A stretch of 63,805 nucleotides of DNA from positions 1 to 63,805 of the forward strand of contig PBLQ01000056.1 of the NCBI GenBank assembly GCA_002721815.1, read 5' to 3'. Every line of letters begins with the position of its first letter. The first letter of the stretch is position 1. A model generated the notes under the pieces. That model did not search any database. It saw only the letters and a list, made by a program, of their open reading frames with translations, and was not told the origin of the DNA. Positions 25,064 through 34,298 of the stretch are shown here, in pieces. The translations under genes and the position numbers were made by a program. This DNA is from Myxococcales bacterium. GTDB taxonomy: Bacteria; Myxococcota; UBA727; GCA-2721815.

Positions 25064-25927
25064 ATGTCATCAAAACGAATTATCATTGTGAGCGGCATGG
25101 CTGGGGGTGGCAAATCTACTGCAGCAAAAGCGCTCGAAGATCTTGGTTTTTTCGTGGTCGACAACATGCCGCCCCAACTCCTCGAAACATTGGTTGCTTT
25201 GGTGGAACAGTCTGGAAGCGAACTGAGGCGGTTGGCTTTCGTGGTTGATGCCAGAAAGAAAAGTTTCCTCAAAGGTTTTTTGCCCATCTGGAAACGCTTT
25301 AAGGCCAGTGATGACGACACGTCTTTGGTCTTCTTGTCGGCGGCCCAAGATGAACTGATCAAACGCTTCAAAGAAACCAGAAGGCGCCATCCCTTAGATT
25401 CTGGTGCGGGTATCCTTGATGCCATTGCCACCGAACAAACCTTACTCCAGGAACTTAATGCCCATGCAGATTGGCACATTGATACCACCAGTCTCAGCGT
25501 CCACGATCTCAAGAGGAAAATCACCAATCACTTCGGAGAAACTGAAAGCCCATCAACCTCCCTCACCTTGATGAGTTTCGGATTCAAATACGGCTTGCCC
25601 CCTGAACTCGATCTCTGTTTCGATGCACGATTTCTGCCCAATCCCTTCTTTATCGCAGATTTGAGACACAAAACGGGCTTGGACCAAGATGTCCAAGATT
25701 ACGTGCTGTCCCACCGCGAAGCCCACGAATATCTGACCAAAATTAAGGACATGGTGACCTTTCTCATGCCCAAGTATCATCATGAAGGCAAAGCCTATGT
25801 GACCGTGGCCGTGGGCTGTACCGGCGGCAAACACCGTTCGGTGACCCTCATCGAAACCCTGGCCAAGGCCCTCACCAAGCAGGGGCTCGACTTTCAGATT
25901 CAACACCGGGACCGTGAAAAAACCTAA
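25064..25927 (+). CDS. rapZ: RapZ/YvcJ family nucleotide-binding RNase adapter
   Basis: A 287-aa protein. Walker A-like G-M-A-G-G-G-K-S-T at 11-19, V-V-D-N-M-P-P at about 31-37, and the C-terminal V-G-C-T-G-G-K-H-R-S-V motif of the RapZ effector domain. In enteric bacteria RapZ binds small RNAs and controls GlmS; in other phyla it sits with HPr kinase as here. It is tightly packed behind hprK. Confidence 0.95.
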   Translation: MSSKRIIIVSGMAGGGKSTAAKALEDLGFFVVDNMPPQLLETLVALVEQSGSELRRLAFVVDARKKSFLKGFLPIWKRFKASDDDTSLVFLSAAQDELIKRFKETRRRHPLDSGAGILDAIATEQTLLQELNAHADWHIDTTSLSVHDLKRKITNHFGETESPSTSLTLMSFGFKYGLPPELDLCFDARFLPNPFFIADLRHKTGLDQDVQDYVLSHREAHEYLTKIKDMVTFLMPKYHHEGKAYVTVAVGCTGGKHRSVTLIETLAKALTKQGLDFQIQHRDREKT

Positions 25928-25944
25928 CTTAACTGTATGATTTA

Positions 25945-25997
25945 AAACATTTTTAGTCCCCCACAATTCATGGGTGACAGACGACCCAAAAATGTTT
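25945..25997 (+). other. Long inverted-repeat structure between rapZ and the EIIA-Man gene
   Basis: AAACATTTTT (25945-25954) pairs perfectly with AAAAATGTTT (25988-25997). Inside, GTC-c-CCCA (25956-25963) pairs with TGGG-t-GAC (25971-25978) around a 7-base loop, with one mismatch. There is no T run after it, so it does not look like a standard terminator. It could be an RNA processing site, a protein-binding element or a DNA operator. Confidence 0.5.
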
Positions 25998-26026
25998 ATG
26001 CTGCGCATCCATCGGGGAGAGATGTC

Positions 26027-26521
26027 ATGAGCGCAATGGAAGAGAAAAAAGGCAAGACCAATCACATCGGAATCGTGGTAGCAGCACACGCACCACTGGG
26101 GACCGCTTTGGTCAAAGCAGCCGGTCTGGTTTTGGGAGAAGAAGAATCCAAAATACGGTTGATCGGCGTGGATTTAGCACTGACCAATGACCCCACTGAA
26201 TCCATCAATGCGCTGGAACAAGCCATTCGCAAAGTCAGACAAGGCGGCCCCGTTTTGGTGCTCGCAGATCTGTTCGGAGGCACCGCAGCCAACTTGGCCC
26301 TATCCCAGTTGGGACAAGATGTGGGCGAAGTGGTCACCGGCGCCAATTTGGCCATGGTAGTAACGGCATGCAACAAACGTGATCAAGTGAACAACGCCAA
26401 CGAGCTGGCCAAGTTAGCGGTTCAAGGCGCTCAAGACAGCATGGCCATCGCCGGCGCTTTTCTGAAGGGCCAAAGCGGTACCAGCAGCACCGATGATGCA
26501 AACGCCCAAGCCGCCAATTAA
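26027..26521 (+). CDS. PTS mannose-family EIIA protein
   Basis: Start at 26027 with GGGGAGA upstream. The 164-aa product covers the EIIA-Man fold; the phospho-acceptor is probably His21 in I-V-V-A-A-H-A-P-L-G, and the A-D-L-F-G-G-T-A-A-N loop is typical. No EIIB, EIIC or EIID gene is near, so it is likely a regulatory phosphate acceptor. Confidence 0.9.
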   Translation: MSAMEEKKGKTNHIGIVVAAHAPLGTALVKAAGLVLGEEESKIRLIGVDLALTNDPTESINALEQAIRKVRQGGPVLVLADLFGGTAANLALSQLGQDVGEVVTGANLAMVVTACNKRDQVNNANELAKLAVQGAQDSMAIAGAFLKGQSGTSSTDDANAQAAN

Positions 26522-26535
26522 TCAGGAATCATTTC

Positions 26536-26817
26536 GTGCAAATTGAAAAACAAATCTTAGTCCAAAACAAGCTCGGCTTGCACGCACGTGCTGCCGCCAA
26601 GCTCGTGAAAGAGGCCAGTGCCCACGCGGTGGACATTGAAATCGGACGCCCCGAACTCATGGTGAATGCAAAAAGCATCATGGGTATTTTGATGCTTGCA
26701 GCTGCTCAAGGAACCGAACTTTCCTTGCGTGTTCAAGGAGAATCGGCAGCGGCCTGTGAGACAGCCGCCAACTCCATTGACGCCCTGTTTGCAAACCTGT
26801 TCGGCGAAGGCGAATAG
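26536..26817 (+). CDS. ptsH: Phosphocarrier protein HPr
   Basis: GTG start with AGGA 8 bases upstream. A 93-aa protein with phospho-His16 in L-G-L-H-A-R-A-A and regulatory Ser47 in N-A-K-S-I-M-G-I-L, the target of HprK. Both sites are intact, so HPr could take phosphate from enzyme I or from HprK. Confidence 0.96.
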   Translation: MQIEKQILVQNKLGLHARAAAKLVKEASAHAVDIEIGRPELMVNAKSIMGILMLAAAQGTELSLRVQGESAAACETAANSIDALFANLFGEGE

Positions 26818-26827
26818 CTCCCATAAA

Positions 26828-26844
26828 GGTGCCCAAAAGGCACC
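26828..26844 (+). other. Intergenic hairpin between ptsH and ptsI
   Basis: GGTGCC (26828-26833), loop CAAAA, GGCACC (26839-26844). It lies 10 bases after the ptsH stop, with no T run. It may stabilise the ptsH message end or tune ptsI expression. Confidence 0.4.
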
Positions 26845-26885
26845 CAACATCCGCCCAGTCATCCCCAGCGACGGTTTGGCGACTG

Positions 26886-28694
26886 ATGAAAGATCAATCC
26901 TTGTCAACTACGAATAACGAACGAAAGCATTTAACAGGACTCAGCGGCTCGCAAGGCGTAGCCGTGGGCCAAGTTTATGTGTACGATCGGGTCCAAAAGC
27001 ACTTCCCACACAAAACCATCGCTGACGATGAAAAAGAACCCGAAGTGCAACGCGTTAAGGACGCCATTCAAAAATCAGTTTCAGACCTGTCCGTGCTTCG
27101 GCAAAAATTATTATCCCAGGGCATCGATGACAGCGGGGGCATTTTAGATGCCCACTTAATGATGATGCAAGATCCTTTGCTCTTTGAAGAAACACGTAAA
27201 GGAATCATCGACGATAACCATGGTGCCGAATGGGCCCTTCAAACGGCCATTAAAAAGATACAGCTCTTGTTCCAGAACATGGGAGATGACTACCTCAAAG
27301 AACGGCACGAAGATGTCCAGTTTGTGGGAGAGCGAATTTTTTCCACCCTTCAAGGACATGAAGCCCCCACCTTTGATGACCTGCCCGCTGAAGCGGTGGT
27401 GGTGGGACATGACTTGGCGCCCGCTGACTTTTTGGTACTCGCTAAAAAAAGAATTGCGGCAGTGGTGATTGAAAAGGGTGGACGCGCCAGTCACACCTCT
27501 ATTTTGGCGAGGGCTCACCGCATTCCCGCTGTGGTAGGCTGCAAACAGATTTTAGAAATGACCGACGAAAATGTGCCCATCATCGTAGACGGGTCACGTG
27601 GCGATGTCATTTTGAATCCAACCACAGAAGACATCCAAACTTACCAAGCCTTACGCGAAAGTGCGAAAGCCCGTTGGAAGCGTTTTAGAGATGAGGCCCA
27701 CGAACCTGCCACCACCCCGGATGGTCAAAGGGTATATGTGCTCGCCAATATTGAAGTGGCCAACGAAGTGGAACCCGCTCTGAAGGCAGGGGCCACTGGC
27801 ATTGGGTTATACCGAACCGAATTTCTGTACATGGATCAAGACGAACTGCCAGACGTTTCTAAACACGTGAACGCCTACACCAGTATTTACAAGCAGTTGG
27901 CCGAAGAACAACCTGCGATCTTTCGTACCTTTGATATTGGTGGTGATAAACTGTCCAAACACTTCCCACCCCACCAAGAGGACAATCCCGCATTGGGTTT
28001 GCGCGCCACCCGTTTTGCCCTCAAATACCCCGAAGTACTGCGCATTCAATTGCGAGGACTTTTAAAAGCGAGCAGCTGTAAACGAGGCGCCATTCTCTTC
28101 CCCATGATCGGCAGCGTGGAAGAATTTCGTTGGTGCAAAAAAATGCTTCAAGAGGAAGCACACAAACTAAAGGCAGCCGGTCACGAGGTTTGGGATGACA
28201 TTCCACTGGGTGCCATGATCGAACTGCCGGCGGCGGTTTGGATCGCAGATAAACTGGCCAAGGAATGTGACTTTTTCTCCGTGGGCACCAACGACCTTTT
28301 GCAGTACAGCCTTGCCGTCGACCGCGGCAATGAGGAACTCGGACGTCTTTACACGCCTTTTGGTCCTTCTAATTTGGCCATGCTTGCCCATTTGGTGGAA
28401 GCAGGTAGAAAGGCAGGCATTCCTGTTTCATTGTGCGGTGAAATGGCCAGTGAACCCTTGCTGACCCCGATTTGTATTGCGTTGGGCTTCAGTTCCATAT
28501 CGGTGAACCTGTCCATGATTCCGCGGGTAAAATGGCTTATTCGTCGCATTTCACTTTCGGAAGCACAGGCTATTTTACAAAAATGTCTTGCGATGGACAC
28601 TGCAAAAGAGGTCCGACATTATCTGATCCAAGAGATGACCCAACGGTTCCCTGAGATGAAAGAGCGTCTTGAAACCCGCGTCGAGGATAAATAA
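26886..28694 (+). CDS. ptsI: PTS enzyme I (phosphoenolpyruvate-protein phosphotransferase)
   Basis: I chose the ATG at 26886 (602 aa) because family similarity starts about 16 residues later (L-T-G-L-S-G-S-Q-G-V-A-V-G). The phospho-His is His203 in G-G-R-A-S-H-T-S-I-L-A-R. The PEP-binding barrel includes Y-R-T-E-F-L-Y-M and G-T-N-D-L-L-Q-Y-S-L-A-V-D-R and the catalytic L-C-G-E-M-A motif. It feeds phosphate from PEP to HPr and so to the two EIIA proteins of this cluster. It converges on the barrel gene with a 28-bp gap. Confidence 0.96.
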   Translation: MKDQSLSTTNNERKHLTGLSGSQGVAVGQVYVYDRVQKHFPHKTIADDEKEPEVQRVKDAIQKSVSDLSVLRQKLLSQGIDDSGGILDAHLMMMQDPLLFEETRKGIIDDNHGAEWALQTAIKKIQLLFQNMGDDYLKERHEDVQFVGERIFSTLQGHEAPTFDDLPAEAVVVGHDLAPADFLVLAKKRIAAVVIEKGGRASHTSILARAHRIPAVVGCKQILEMTDENVPIIVDGSRGDVILNPTTEDIQTYQALRESAKARWKRFRDEAHEPATTPDGQRVYVLANIEVANEVEPALKAGATGIGLYRTEFLYMDQDELPDVSKHVNAYTSIYKQLAEEQPAIFRTFDIGGDKLSKHFPPHQEDNPALGLRATRFALKYPEVLRIQLRGLLKASSCKRGAILFPMIGSVEEFRWCKKMLQEEAHKLKAAGHEVWDDIPLGAMIELPAAVWIADKLAKECDFFSVGTNDLLQYSLAVDRGNEELGRLYTPFGPSNLAMLAHLVEAGRKAGIPVSLCGEMASEPLLTPICIALGFSSISVNLSMIPRVKWLIRRISLSEAQAILQKCLAMDTAKEVRHYLIQEMTQRFPEMKERLETRVEDK

Positions 28695-28722
28695 AGCGTA
28701 GTTAGTGGGCCGCGCACGGCAC

Positions 28723-31269
28723 TTAAAACCCGTATCTCATTCCCAGTTGTACCCGCAGGGGATCAGCAAAAGGGTCTGCAACAACCGTTTCGTTCTCTGA
28801 GGCCAATGAATGGAGAAAGGCATCGGCATTCGCGTTGAACAAGTTGAGAACATCCACATAAAAGGCAACGGCGTTTTTGTTTTCCACGGGGGGCTGCCAA
28901 AGCATTCGGGTCTGCAACAAGAATTGATCAGCCAACCGTACTGTTTCGCCCTCTTGGGTTCGCATGATGGGCGCCCCGGTTTGGTAATGCCAAATCTGCG
29001 ATAAGGACAACCCTGGTCTTAGTGCCGCAGTGTAATGCAAATTGAGTTGGTGACGTACGTCGAATTCTAAAGCCCCATAATCGAAATCAAAGTTCGAAAA
29101 GTTTTGGCCACGATCGTCAAAGTAGTCGGCCACCGTGCCTTCCAGGTTACCTAATGTATAAGAAGCCCCCCAAGGCAGACCGTCTTGAATCATACCTTCG
29201 ACACCCAGGTGAAAACCCCAATAAGTCCGAAAAGCCCCGGCGTAGGTGGCCAACAACAAATGGGAGTCCGCGGTGCCATCTCCCGATCCAACGATGCGCT
29301 CTGTCCCACCGCTTCGTTGCAGGTTACTCTCATAAAATGCGTAAATATTGTCCGTTTGGCGATAGACTAAATCAAGAGATCCTCGGAGTTGATCGTCACC
29401 CATCCGCACGCCCCCCAACGCCTCATTAAGCTTGGGCAAAAGTAAATTGTCAGTCACGGTCAACATTCTGTTTTGACTGAGATTGTCCCCCATGGATTGC
29501 CACGTGCCCGACCCTTCGTCCCAGGACGCGACATTCAAATCACTGGGCCTGAAAGACTGGGTGAACAAGTCGAGCGTACCGGTGTCATTGTACTGAAAGA
29601 AACCACCTCGCACCTCAAAATCATTTGACTTCATGGGATATGCTTTAAAGCCCATCCGTGGCGCCACCCCGTCACTCACCACCTGGTTGCCATCTGAGGC
29701 GCTCCAAGACATGCGATCCCAACGCACCCCAGGTAAAAATGTGAGATATGAATTGATGCGAAAATGGGCGGACAAATACCAAGCAAAGAGTGTTTGTGTA
29801 CCGGTGAGCGCGTCACCCGCTGGCGACGATAATTGCAGGCTGGGCTCGTCTTGTTGGTAGGTGGTTAAAATGCCTGGCAGACGGCTTTCGTGCGCATATT
29901 CTAGAGATTGAAATTGTAACCCCGCTTTAACGGGCCACCGCCAGTGCAATAAGGGAACCGTGACGTTCAAGTCTGTCCCCGCGTCCAAGCGACTCCATCG
30001 ATGGTCGTTCTCCCAGCCGGGTAACCCACTGATGGTTGCCCCTGTATCGGGCAGATGCAGGTCGTTGCAGTTGCCCGCAGGACATCGTTCTGATGCACGG
30101 GTGGTACTGTTTCTATCGTAGGCTATTCTGTTTTCCCAACTCACAAGATCGGCCAACTGGGTCTCGTTTCGCAGTCGTACCCCCAAACCTTGCTCGTTCT
30201 CCATTTGGGTCATCTCATCGTTCAACGTCTGGTGCGTGTACCACGAGGAATTGGGTCGCCAATAGACCGCTAAGTCAGTGGCTTGTTTGGAGCTGGGTCG
30301 CCACAAGAGATCACCCTTGAGGATGCCCCCTTGAGACTGTTGGGTATGAGGAACATCGCCCAACCAGGCGTTGAGGTTGTCGCGAAAATGGGCATCTACA
30401 TTGACCCACAGTTTACGAGCCACCAATGGTGTAGACAACGTAAAGGCCGCACTGGTGTTTCCAAAACTTTGGTTGGCCAGTTCGGGTAAGAACAACGTGT
30501 CTTGAGGCTGCCACTGAATGCCCACTGTGGCGTTCAAATCGTCGCTCAATGGCCCTCTAAGCCACTCTATTTGCGCCCCTCCCCCGTATGCTTTTGAGGC
30601 ATCCAAGCCTCCCAACGACCAACGGGTTTTGGCCACCCCAGAAATATCTAAGGGGGTGAGCGGCCCGCCCTGCACAGGGTTGCGCCAATCGATGCCGTGA
30701 TAGTTGTAGCCCACAGTTCGAGGCATGGCGCCCAGCACAACGGGCGCATGAGGCGACAAATGGGATTGCACCAACCCCGGTAAATAACGGCCCCATGAAT
30801 TCACATGGGCCCCCAGAGGCATTCGCAGGTTGTCCCTGGCCGTACGCGAGTGACTGAGCAGGGTGGTCATTTGGGTTTGACCTTCCAGTCGAAAATTTAA
30901 CCGGTTGCCGAGCCGTTCCATGACCAAGTTTTGAGAAAGACTTTCCCCCTGAATATTGAAGGGCAGTTCAAAAACGATGGACGCGTTCGGCGCAGGAGAA
31001 AGAATCATTTTGTACAGCCCATCGCTCAAACCACAAAATTGATAGGCACCGCTTTCGTCAACAAAAATCCAATCACTGGCGAAGGCACTGGCATCCCTTT
31101 GTCCCATGATGGCAATGGAAATATTATCCGTTTTTAATGTTTCTTCAGCGACGATGCTGCCGAAGACACAATGCCCCATTTGCCCGGCCATCGCAGGTGC
31201 CCCCACGAACAATATTTGAGCAAAAAAGAGACCCAAAAGCTTGGAGCAAATCCTATTTCGACACATCAT
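28723..31269 (-). CDS. TonB-dependent-receptor-like outer-membrane barrel
   Basis: An 848-aa protein. Signal peptide ends near G-A-P-A-M-A. Residues 30-115 resemble a carboxypeptidase-regulatory/Ig-like domain and 125-230 a plug-like region (D-N-L-R-M-P-L-G). The rest is a beta-barrel of alternating aromatic strands ending in R-V-Q-L-G-M-R-Y-G-F, a barrel-assembly signature with terminal Phe. I see no clear TonB box. The start overlaps the upstream lipoprotein stop (ATGA at 31266-31269), so the two are translationally coupled. Transport substrate unknown. Confidence 0.75.
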   Translation of the reverse strand: MMCRNRICSKLLGLFFAQILFVGAPAMAGQMGHCVFGSIVAEETLKTDNISIAIMGQRDASAFASDWIFVDESGAYQFCGLSDGLYKMILSPAPNASIVFELPFNIQGESLSQNLVMERLGNRLNFRLEGQTQMTTLLSHSRTARDNLRMPLGAHVNSWGRYLPGLVQSHLSPHAPVVLGAMPRTVGYNYHGIDWRNPVQGGPLTPLDISGVAKTRWSLGGLDASKAYGGGAQIEWLRGPLSDDLNATVGIQWQPQDTLFLPELANQSFGNTSAAFTLSTPLVARKLWVNVDAHFRDNLNAWLGDVPHTQQSQGGILKGDLLWRPSSKQATDLAVYWRPNSSWYTHQTLNDEMTQMENEQGLGVRLRNETQLADLVSWENRIAYDRNSTTRASERCPAGNCNDLHLPDTGATISGLPGWENDHRWSRLDAGTDLNVTVPLLHWRWPVKAGLQFQSLEYAHESRLPGILTTYQQDEPSLQLSSPAGDALTGTQTLFAWYLSAHFRINSYLTFLPGVRWDRMSWSASDGNQVVSDGVAPRMGFKAYPMKSNDFEVRGGFFQYNDTGTLDLFTQSFRPSDLNVASWDEGSGTWQSMGDNLSQNRMLTVTDNLLLPKLNEALGGVRMGDDQLRGSLDLVYRQTDNIYAFYESNLQRSGGTERIVGSGDGTADSHLLLATYAGAFRTYWGFHLGVEGMIQDGLPWGASYTLGNLEGTVADYFDDRGQNFSNFDFDYGALEFDVRHQLNLHYTAALRPGLSLSQIWHYQTGAPIMRTQEGETVRLADQFLLQTRMLWQPPVENKNAVAFYVDVLNLFNANADAFLHSLASENETVVADPFADPLRVQLGMRYGF

Positions 31270-33806
31270 GGTGTACCTCCATCCACAGCCGACTCATCGT
31301 CGTCGCAGACAGTTCCCACACCGTCATCGTCAGCATCTGTTTGAGCGGGATTTGGGTTTTCAGGGCAATTATCAAGGATATCGCTCCATTCATCACCATC
31401 GGTATCCAAATCATCGTTACAAGCATCCCCCACACCATCAGCATCGGTATCGGTTTGTTCGGGATCGGAACTGGTGGGGCAAATATCGCAAGCATCGCCC
31501 ACTTGATCCTCATCCCCGTCTAGCTGTTCAGCATTACTTTGTGAGGGGCAGTTGTCCTCATCGTTGGAAACCCCATCGTTATCACGGTCTGCATCGCAGA
31601 CGTCACCCACATCATCATCGTCAGCATCTTCTTGATCAGGATTCGAAATGCCAACGCAGTTATCACAAACGTCGCCCAAGCCATCTTCATCTACATCGGT
31701 TTGTTCTGCATTACTTATCTTTCGGCAGTTATCGCATACATCACCTAGCCCATCTGCATCCTGGTCGCCTTGATCTGCGTTGGCAACGCTGGGACAATTA
31801 TCATTGGCATTAAAAATACCGTCCCCATCGTCGTCGGTGGTGTCTTCACAGATATCACCTATGCCATCATCATCCGCATCGGCTTGATCGGTATTGGCAT
31901 CCACCGGACAGTTGTCCTGTCCCTCGCAGACATCTGAAATCACCGCGTCCACACACACAGGACGCCCTAAGTCTCCCGCATCAGTACGGCACGGGTCGCA
32001 AATACCATCATCATCATCATCAGGATCGCACGCATTACCTTGCGCATCTTCATCGGAGTTCTCACCTCCTGCACACAGGCCCGATCGCAAACAAAGCGCA
32101 TTGTTTTCACCGCAATCACTATGGGTCACACAAACACGCCGTTCAGAGGCCACCAATAAACAAGCATCACAAGCATCCCCGATACCGTCTTGGTCGCTGT
32201 CCAGTTGAGACGCGTTTTCAGCCCATGGACAGTTATCGCAATAATCCCCCAGGCCATCCACATCCGAGTCTTCTTGATTGCTGTTGGATGTTAACAAGCA
32301 GTTGTCTTCGCTGTCATCCACACCATCGCCATCAGCGTCAACATCGCATGCATCCGAGACACCATCCGCATCCATATCTCTGGCATCAATACAAACACCG
32401 GACGGAAGGCAAATTCCCCCAGCCAAAAAACAGTCGTCGTCTTCTGTACACAATGGCTTGGTTTCGGGCCACGCGCAATCATCACATTGATCGCCGATTC
32501 CATCACCATCCACATCTGGCTCGGGTTCGGACAAATTGAGATATGCCGCCTTAGGGCACAGGTCACAGGCATCGCCTAAGCCGTCACCGTCGCGGTCACT
32601 TTGGTCCGTATTTATGACGGTCGGACAATTGTCTTCATCGTCGGCAACCCCATCCTCATCGTCATCATCATCGCAAGCATCACCCGCCAAGTCATCGTCG
32701 GAGTTAAGGTTGGCACTGTTTGAAGTATCGGGGCAATTATCACAAGCATCACCAACACCATCGCTGTCCTTGTCTTCTTGCGATGGGTTTTCCACCGAGG
32801 GGCAATTGTCTTCTTCATCGTTGAGGTCATCCCCGTCATCATCATCATCGCAGGCATCACCAGTGCCATCGCCATCCGTGTCTTCCTGTTCTGGGTTGGC
32901 CAAGTAAGGACAATTATCCAGGGGTATTTTTTCAACATCCTGCGTGGCTGCGTCGCATAAAATCGCGCCGTTGGCGCACCGATATTCATATGTGTCTATT
33001 TCATCCCCATCTCCGTCCACCGAACAGGCGGTCATGGGATAGCGTGTCAGGTATGGACAGGCGGAGTCGCCATTATCGTTACAGGCGTCTCCTCGTCCCA
33101 GATGATCCGTATTGACTTGTGCGGGATCAAAGACATCGGGACAGACATCACACACGTCACCCACACCATCCCCATCCCGGTCCTTTTGGTCGTAATTGGG
33201 GACGCCTGCGCAATTGTCATCGGGTCGCCCATCTCCATTCCGGTCGCTGTTGACCAAACCGTCAAAATCGATGTCTTCGATCTCTCCTTCGAGGGCAATG
33301 GCAACCTTCTTGAAATGTTGACCGTCTTCAAGTTTTGGAACGCTGGCGTAATTGGTCGCCCCCCAATCGCCTGCGGTAATCGGGTTACGCGCCAAGTCTG
33401 CAGGCAAAGCGGCCGCGCTGGCATCCCGATCGACCCAAGCCCAAACCGCTAATTCCGTATCAGTGGGAACCCGCAACGGTCCAAAGGACAGCTCCAACAC
33501 TTCGCCCTGTGGCGGAAAATCGACATTCAGCAACGCAGCACTGGCCAAGAGTGACTTGGGATTAAAAATGGGATCAGTATGAAGGGCGGGATGTCCTTTT
33601 TTGGCATCATAAACGGCAACGTAAATTGGCCCCAAATCGACATCTACCCCCAAGTCAGCCAATAATTCGGACGGAATCTGCACATTACCGGAAAGGTTGG
33701 CGTATTCAGCGGTGGGTCCTGACTGACAGGCCCCCAGCAGGGCCAGTGAGAGGCAAACCCCCAAAAAAGACCGGAAGTTCAAAGAAACCCTATAGTTTTT
33801 AGTCAT
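31266..33806 (-). CDS. Lipoprotein with thrombospondin-3 calcium-binding repeats
   Basis: An 846-aa protein; ATG at 33806, with an in-frame GTG at 33812 as alternative and GGAGG upstream of both. Lipobox L-L-G-A-C at about 23-27. Residues 30-190 are a globular region with no recognised family. From about 190 to the end it is built of D-N-C-P...N-x-x-Q-x-D-x-D-x-D-G-x-G-D-x-C-D units, the TSP3 pattern with paired Cys and many Asp. It ends A-V-D-G-G-T-P. Coupling to the barrel gene suggests both act together at the outer membrane. Confidence 0.85.
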   Translation of the reverse strand: MTKNYRVSLNFRSFLGVCLSLALLGACQSGPTAEYANLSGNVQIPSELLADLGVDVDLGPIYVAVYDAKKGHPALHTDPIFNPKSLLASAALLNVDFPPQGEVLELSFGPLRVPTDTELAVWAWVDRDASAAALPADLARNPITAGDWGATNYASVPKLEDGQHFKKVAIALEGEIEDIDFDGLVNSDRNGDGRPDDNCAGVPNYDQKDRDGDGVGDVCDVCPDVFDPAQVNTDHLGRGDACNDNGDSACPYLTRYPMTACSVDGDGDEIDTYEYRCANGAILCDAATQDVEKIPLDNCPYLANPEQEDTDGDGTGDACDDDDDGDDLNDEEDNCPSVENPSQEDKDSDGVGDACDNCPDTSNSANLNSDDDLAGDACDDDDDEDGVADDEDNCPTVINTDQSDRDGDGLGDACDLCPKAAYLNLSEPEPDVDGDGIGDQCDDCAWPETKPLCTEDDDCFLAGGICLPSGVCIDARDMDADGVSDACDVDADGDGVDDSEDNCLLTSNSNQEDSDVDGLGDYCDNCPWAENASQLDSDQDGIGDACDACLLVASERRVCVTHSDCGENNALCLRSGLCAGGENSDEDAQGNACDPDDDDDGICDPCRTDAGDLGRPVCVDAVISDVCEGQDNCPVDANTDQADADDDGIGDICEDTTDDDGDGIFNANDNCPSVANADQGDQDADGLGDVCDNCRKISNAEQTDVDEDGLGDVCDNCVGISNPDQEDADDDDVGDVCDADRDNDGVSNDEDNCPSQSNAEQLDGDEDQVGDACDICPTSSDPEQTDTDADGVGDACNDDLDTDGDEWSDILDNCPENPNPAQTDADDDGVGTVCDDDESAVDGGTP

Positions 33807-34046
33807 TTCCACGCTCTCCCTCCTAAGCAGTACAGGCCATCATACCCCGTGCTTTCAACCGCAGGCAAAGAATGCGGGAGACTTTCTGCTTTATTTTCGG
33901 TTTTTTGCCAAATTGCGGTCAAAATCCGTCAAATATGTGGAAATGAACCGCCTCTCCCGGTTGAAAGGTTGAATTGGATCGGTTAGGTCCCAGGAGTTGA
34001 TTTTGAAAAAGCCGCTTTTTGTGGCGTTAGAACTAAGGATAAAGTC

Positions 34047-34214
34047 ATGGCTAAAGCAAATCGCGAGTTGGTGAAACTCGAATCTACCGCGGGCACAGGC
34101 TATTTTTATGTCACCAGCAAAAACCGCAAAACCATGAAGGACAAGTTGGTCCTCAAAAAATACGACCCAAAAATTCGCAAGCACGTCGAATTCAAAGAAA
34201 CCAAACTGAAATAA
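34047..34214 (+). CDS. rpmG: 50S ribosomal protein L33 (bL33)
   Basis: A 55-aa protein starting [18 protein letters not shown] with [10 protein letters not shown], the L33 signature. The zinc Cys pairs are absent, as in the Cys-minus L33 type. AAGGAT 7 bases upstream is the ribosome site. The usual neighbours secE/nusG are not here; it stands 84 bases before lpd. Confidence 0.93.
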   Translation: MAKANRELVKLESTAGTGYFYVTSKNRKTMKDKLVLKKYDPKIRKHVEFKETKLK

Positions 34215-34298
34215 ATTTGGTTTGGTGATTAGGGTTCTTGATCCGGTGGCTTCTTATGGTTAGGAGGTCATCGGATTTTGCATTTCAAGGAGCAGGTC

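Noticed and set aside
33807-34046. tRNA or riboswitch before rpmG
   Set aside because: No cloverleaf or known aptamer pattern could be traced in this 240-bp divergent gap.
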